DNA of 64,000 nt, taken from the NCBI RefSeq assembly GCF_014652135.1, contig NZ_BMYF01000004.1:124001-188000 (forward strand), read 5' to 3'. Source of the DNA: Mongoliitalea lutea (GTDB lineage: Bacteria; Bacteroidota; Bacteroidia; Cytophagales; Cyclobacteriaceae). A program made the position numbers and the translations under genes. The notes under the pieces are model-generated. The model searched no databases and was not told the origin of the DNA. It worked only from the letters and a program-made list of their open reading frames with translations. Shown here piece by piece: positions 62,837 through 64,000 of the stretch (within the stretch, counting starts at the first letter, position 1; every line of letters begins with the position of its first letter).

Positions 62837-63523
62837 TTAGTCTCTATTCCCAAAGAATACCATAATATAATAGGCTAACGTCACCAAAGAAGCTAAAGCA
62901 GCTACCACATACGTCATGGCTGCCCACTTCAAAGCATCTTTTGACATAGCGTATTCATCTGCTGTGACCACATTTCTTTGCTTTACCCAGGCCAAAGCTC
63001 TGGCACTTGCATCGAATTCTACAGGGAGTGTCACCAATGTAAACAAGGTCATCACGCTATAAGAACCTACCACAATATATCCAATAAACTCATAAGGTAA
63101 TCCCAATGCAAATCCACCAAACAAAGATGCTATCAATACGATATTCAATATTTTAGCACTAGCATTTTGCACTGGTACCATAGCAGAACGAAAGTTCAAC
63201 CAAGTGTAGGAACGAGCGTGTTGAATGGCGTGACCACATTCGTGTGCGGAAACAGCTGCTGCTGCTGCATTTCTTCCGTAGTATACATCCGGACTCAAAT
63301 TCACAGTTTTGTTCATAGGATTGTAGTGGTCCGTCAATTGACCTTCCACACTCACTACTTGAACATCATAGATGCCACTATCTGCCAACATCAATTCAGC
63401 GATTTCTTTACCTGAAAGATTGGCTTTCAAAGATGTCTGCGAGTACTTTTTGAATTTACTCTTCAATCTATTGCTGACAATAAATCCTAGAGCAGCAAAG
63501 AAGATGAAAATTAAAATAATCAT
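62837..63523 (-). CDS. Membrane zinc metallopeptidase (YugP-like)
   Basis: A 228-residue inner-membrane protein with an N-terminal helix and three or four C-terminal helices. The zinc motif H94-E-C-G-H98 in VSAHECGHAIQHARSY fits the neutral zinc metallopeptidase family typified by YugP. The TVNLSPDVYYGRNAAAAA segment before it is part of the family core. It is presumed to degrade membrane or envelope peptides; substrates are unknown. It is downstream of the flippase-like gene by 34 bases. Confidence 0.93.
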   Translation of the reverse strand: MIILIFIFFAALGFIVSNRLKSKFKKYSQTSLKANLSGKEIAELMLADSGIYDVQVVSVEGQLTDHYNPMNKTVNLSPDVYYGRNAAAAAVSAHECGHAIQHARSYTWLNFRSAMVPVQNASAKILNIVLIASLFGGFALGLPYEFIGYIVVGSYSVMTLFTLVTLPVEFDASARALAWVKQRNVVTADEYAMSKDALKWAAMTYVVAALASLVTLAYYIMVFFGNRD

Positions 63524-63557
63524 AGTTTTAAATTTGTTAGCTAGTTTTATTACGAAT

Positions 63558-64000
63558 TTACGAAGTTTTGGATGCTTTCTGAGCTGTAATTTTTAAGAAA
63601 TATCCCAAACTGAATAGTCCCATAATTATTACCAATAACATCTGCAAACCATGTATAATAGCCGCAAATATTTTACCATCAGCTTCTTCCAGGCCAAATA
63701 CAATCAAAATATAAGCCACAAGCGCATGAAAGGTCCCAATCCCCCCCTGCACAGGAGCAACCATGCCAATACTTCCCATTACCATAACCAGTAAAACTGA
63801 ACTTAATGACAGACTGTCAGTGGCAGGGATAGCCCAAGCTACTGTAAGCATTGTTAAATAATAAGTTACCCAGATTAAAGTTGAGCTACCCCAAAAGCCC
63901 CATTGATTTTTCACATTTCTAAGACTAATAATACCACGGACAATATCTCTTAAGAAATGACGGATTTTTTTAAACGCTGAAGAATGCTGATATTTTTTGA
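63558..64000 (-). CDS. Lysylphosphatidylglycerol synthase/flippase-like membrane protein (C-terminal part, cut by window edge)
   Basis: The frame is open to the right edge, so only the last 146 or so residues are present and the N-terminus is outside the window. A GTG at 63914 would give a 118-residue reading, but upstream codons with no stop (KKIRHFLRDIVRGIISLRNV) continue the fold, so it is not the start. The visible part has three or four membrane helices and the sequence GWFWG-like turn, APVQGGIGTFHALVAYIL and the loop EEADGKIFAAIIHGLQMLL, which match the UPF0104/LPG synthase transmembrane family used for lipid flipping or aminoacyl-lipid synthesis. The catalytic domain of MprF is not seen. 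Confidence 0.78.
   Translation of the reverse strand, partial: KKYQHSSAFKKIRHFLRDIVRGIISLRNVKNQWGFWGSSTLIWVTYYLTMLTVAWAIPATDSLSLSSVLLVMVMGSIGMVAPVQGGIGTFHALVAYILIVFGLEEADGKIFAAIIHGLQMLLVIIMGLFSLGYFLKITAQKASKTS

Overview
The window is a stretch of bacterial chromosome from a member of the phylum Bacteroidota, most likely order Cytophagales (a Cyclobacteriaceae/Algoriphagus-like genome is my inference; the sequence does not prove the genus). The evidence is a complete type IX secretion core (gldK-gldL-gldM-gldN with a porP/sprF-type gene), PorW/SprE-like and PorG-like proteins, a split ATP synthase operon without atpD/atpC, several TAnnTTTG promoter boxes, a PorG-uppS-bamA-skp-skp operon, and moderate G+C (about 45% in hand-counted lines of ordinary genes, 25-35% inside the gld cluster). 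Coding density is very high: there is no gene-free stretch longer than about 240 bases. I saw no tRNA, rRNA, CRISPR array, insertion sequence, prophage or integrase.

Layout. 0-5 kb: an edge-truncated CPA2-type cation/proton antiporter with a tandem universal stress protein, then two tandem secreted M14 carboxypeptidase homologues, of which the first appears to have lost its catalytic residues. 5-10 kb: thioredoxin, a small outer-membrane barrel, and an operon of a small membrane protein, mutL and two rhomboid proteases. 10-16 kb (+ strand): a GH3/serine-hydrolase fusion with two operator-like palindromes in its promoter, the bacillithiol glycosyltransferase bshA, a lipid hydroxylase and a sugar-nucleotide-epimerase-like protein. 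16-25 kb (- strand): a long envelope operon yqeY-cvpA-pabA-CBS-nadK-porG-uppS-bamA-skp-skp, divergent from pdxJ. 25-28 kb: a ceramidase-like protein and a UbiA-like membrane protein. 28-35 kb (- strand): M23 endopeptidase, bactofilin, atpZ, a small membrane protein, then atpB-E-F-H-A-G.

35-42 kb (+ strand): porW/sprE, a class A penicillin-binding protein and uvrC. 42-51 kb (- strand): an apparent operon running Omp85-like barrel, DUF4271 membrane protein, hemD, porP, gldK, gldL, gldM, gldN, ending at a strong terminator shared with uvrC. 51-53 kb: hemW, a DUF721 protein and a DUF4197 lipoprotein. 53-60.5 kb (+ strand): a partner-switching triad (membrane SpoIIE-type phosphatase, STAS antagonist, RsbW-type kinase) followed by three overlapping parvulin-type periplasmic chaperone genes. 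60.5-64 kb (- strand): an AraC-type regulator, acyl-CoA dehydrogenase, a membrane zinc metallopeptidase and an edge-truncated lysylphosphatidylglycerol-synthase/flippase-like membrane protein.

The unifying theme is the cell envelope: outer-membrane protein assembly (BamA, Skp, SurA-like chaperones), type IX secretion and gliding (PorG, PorW, PorP, GldKLMN), peptidoglycan synthesis and remodelling (UppS, PBP1A, M23, bactofilin, NagZ-like enzyme) and lipids (hydroxylase, ceramidase-like). Most genes belong to known families. I did not find a clear-cut new defence or mobile system. The least explained items are the carboxypeptidase/pseudo-carboxypeptidase pair, the paired TGTA-N6-TACA sites, the hairpins inside the atp operon, the partner-switching triad with no visible target, and the DUF4271 protein with an extra exported N-terminal domain.
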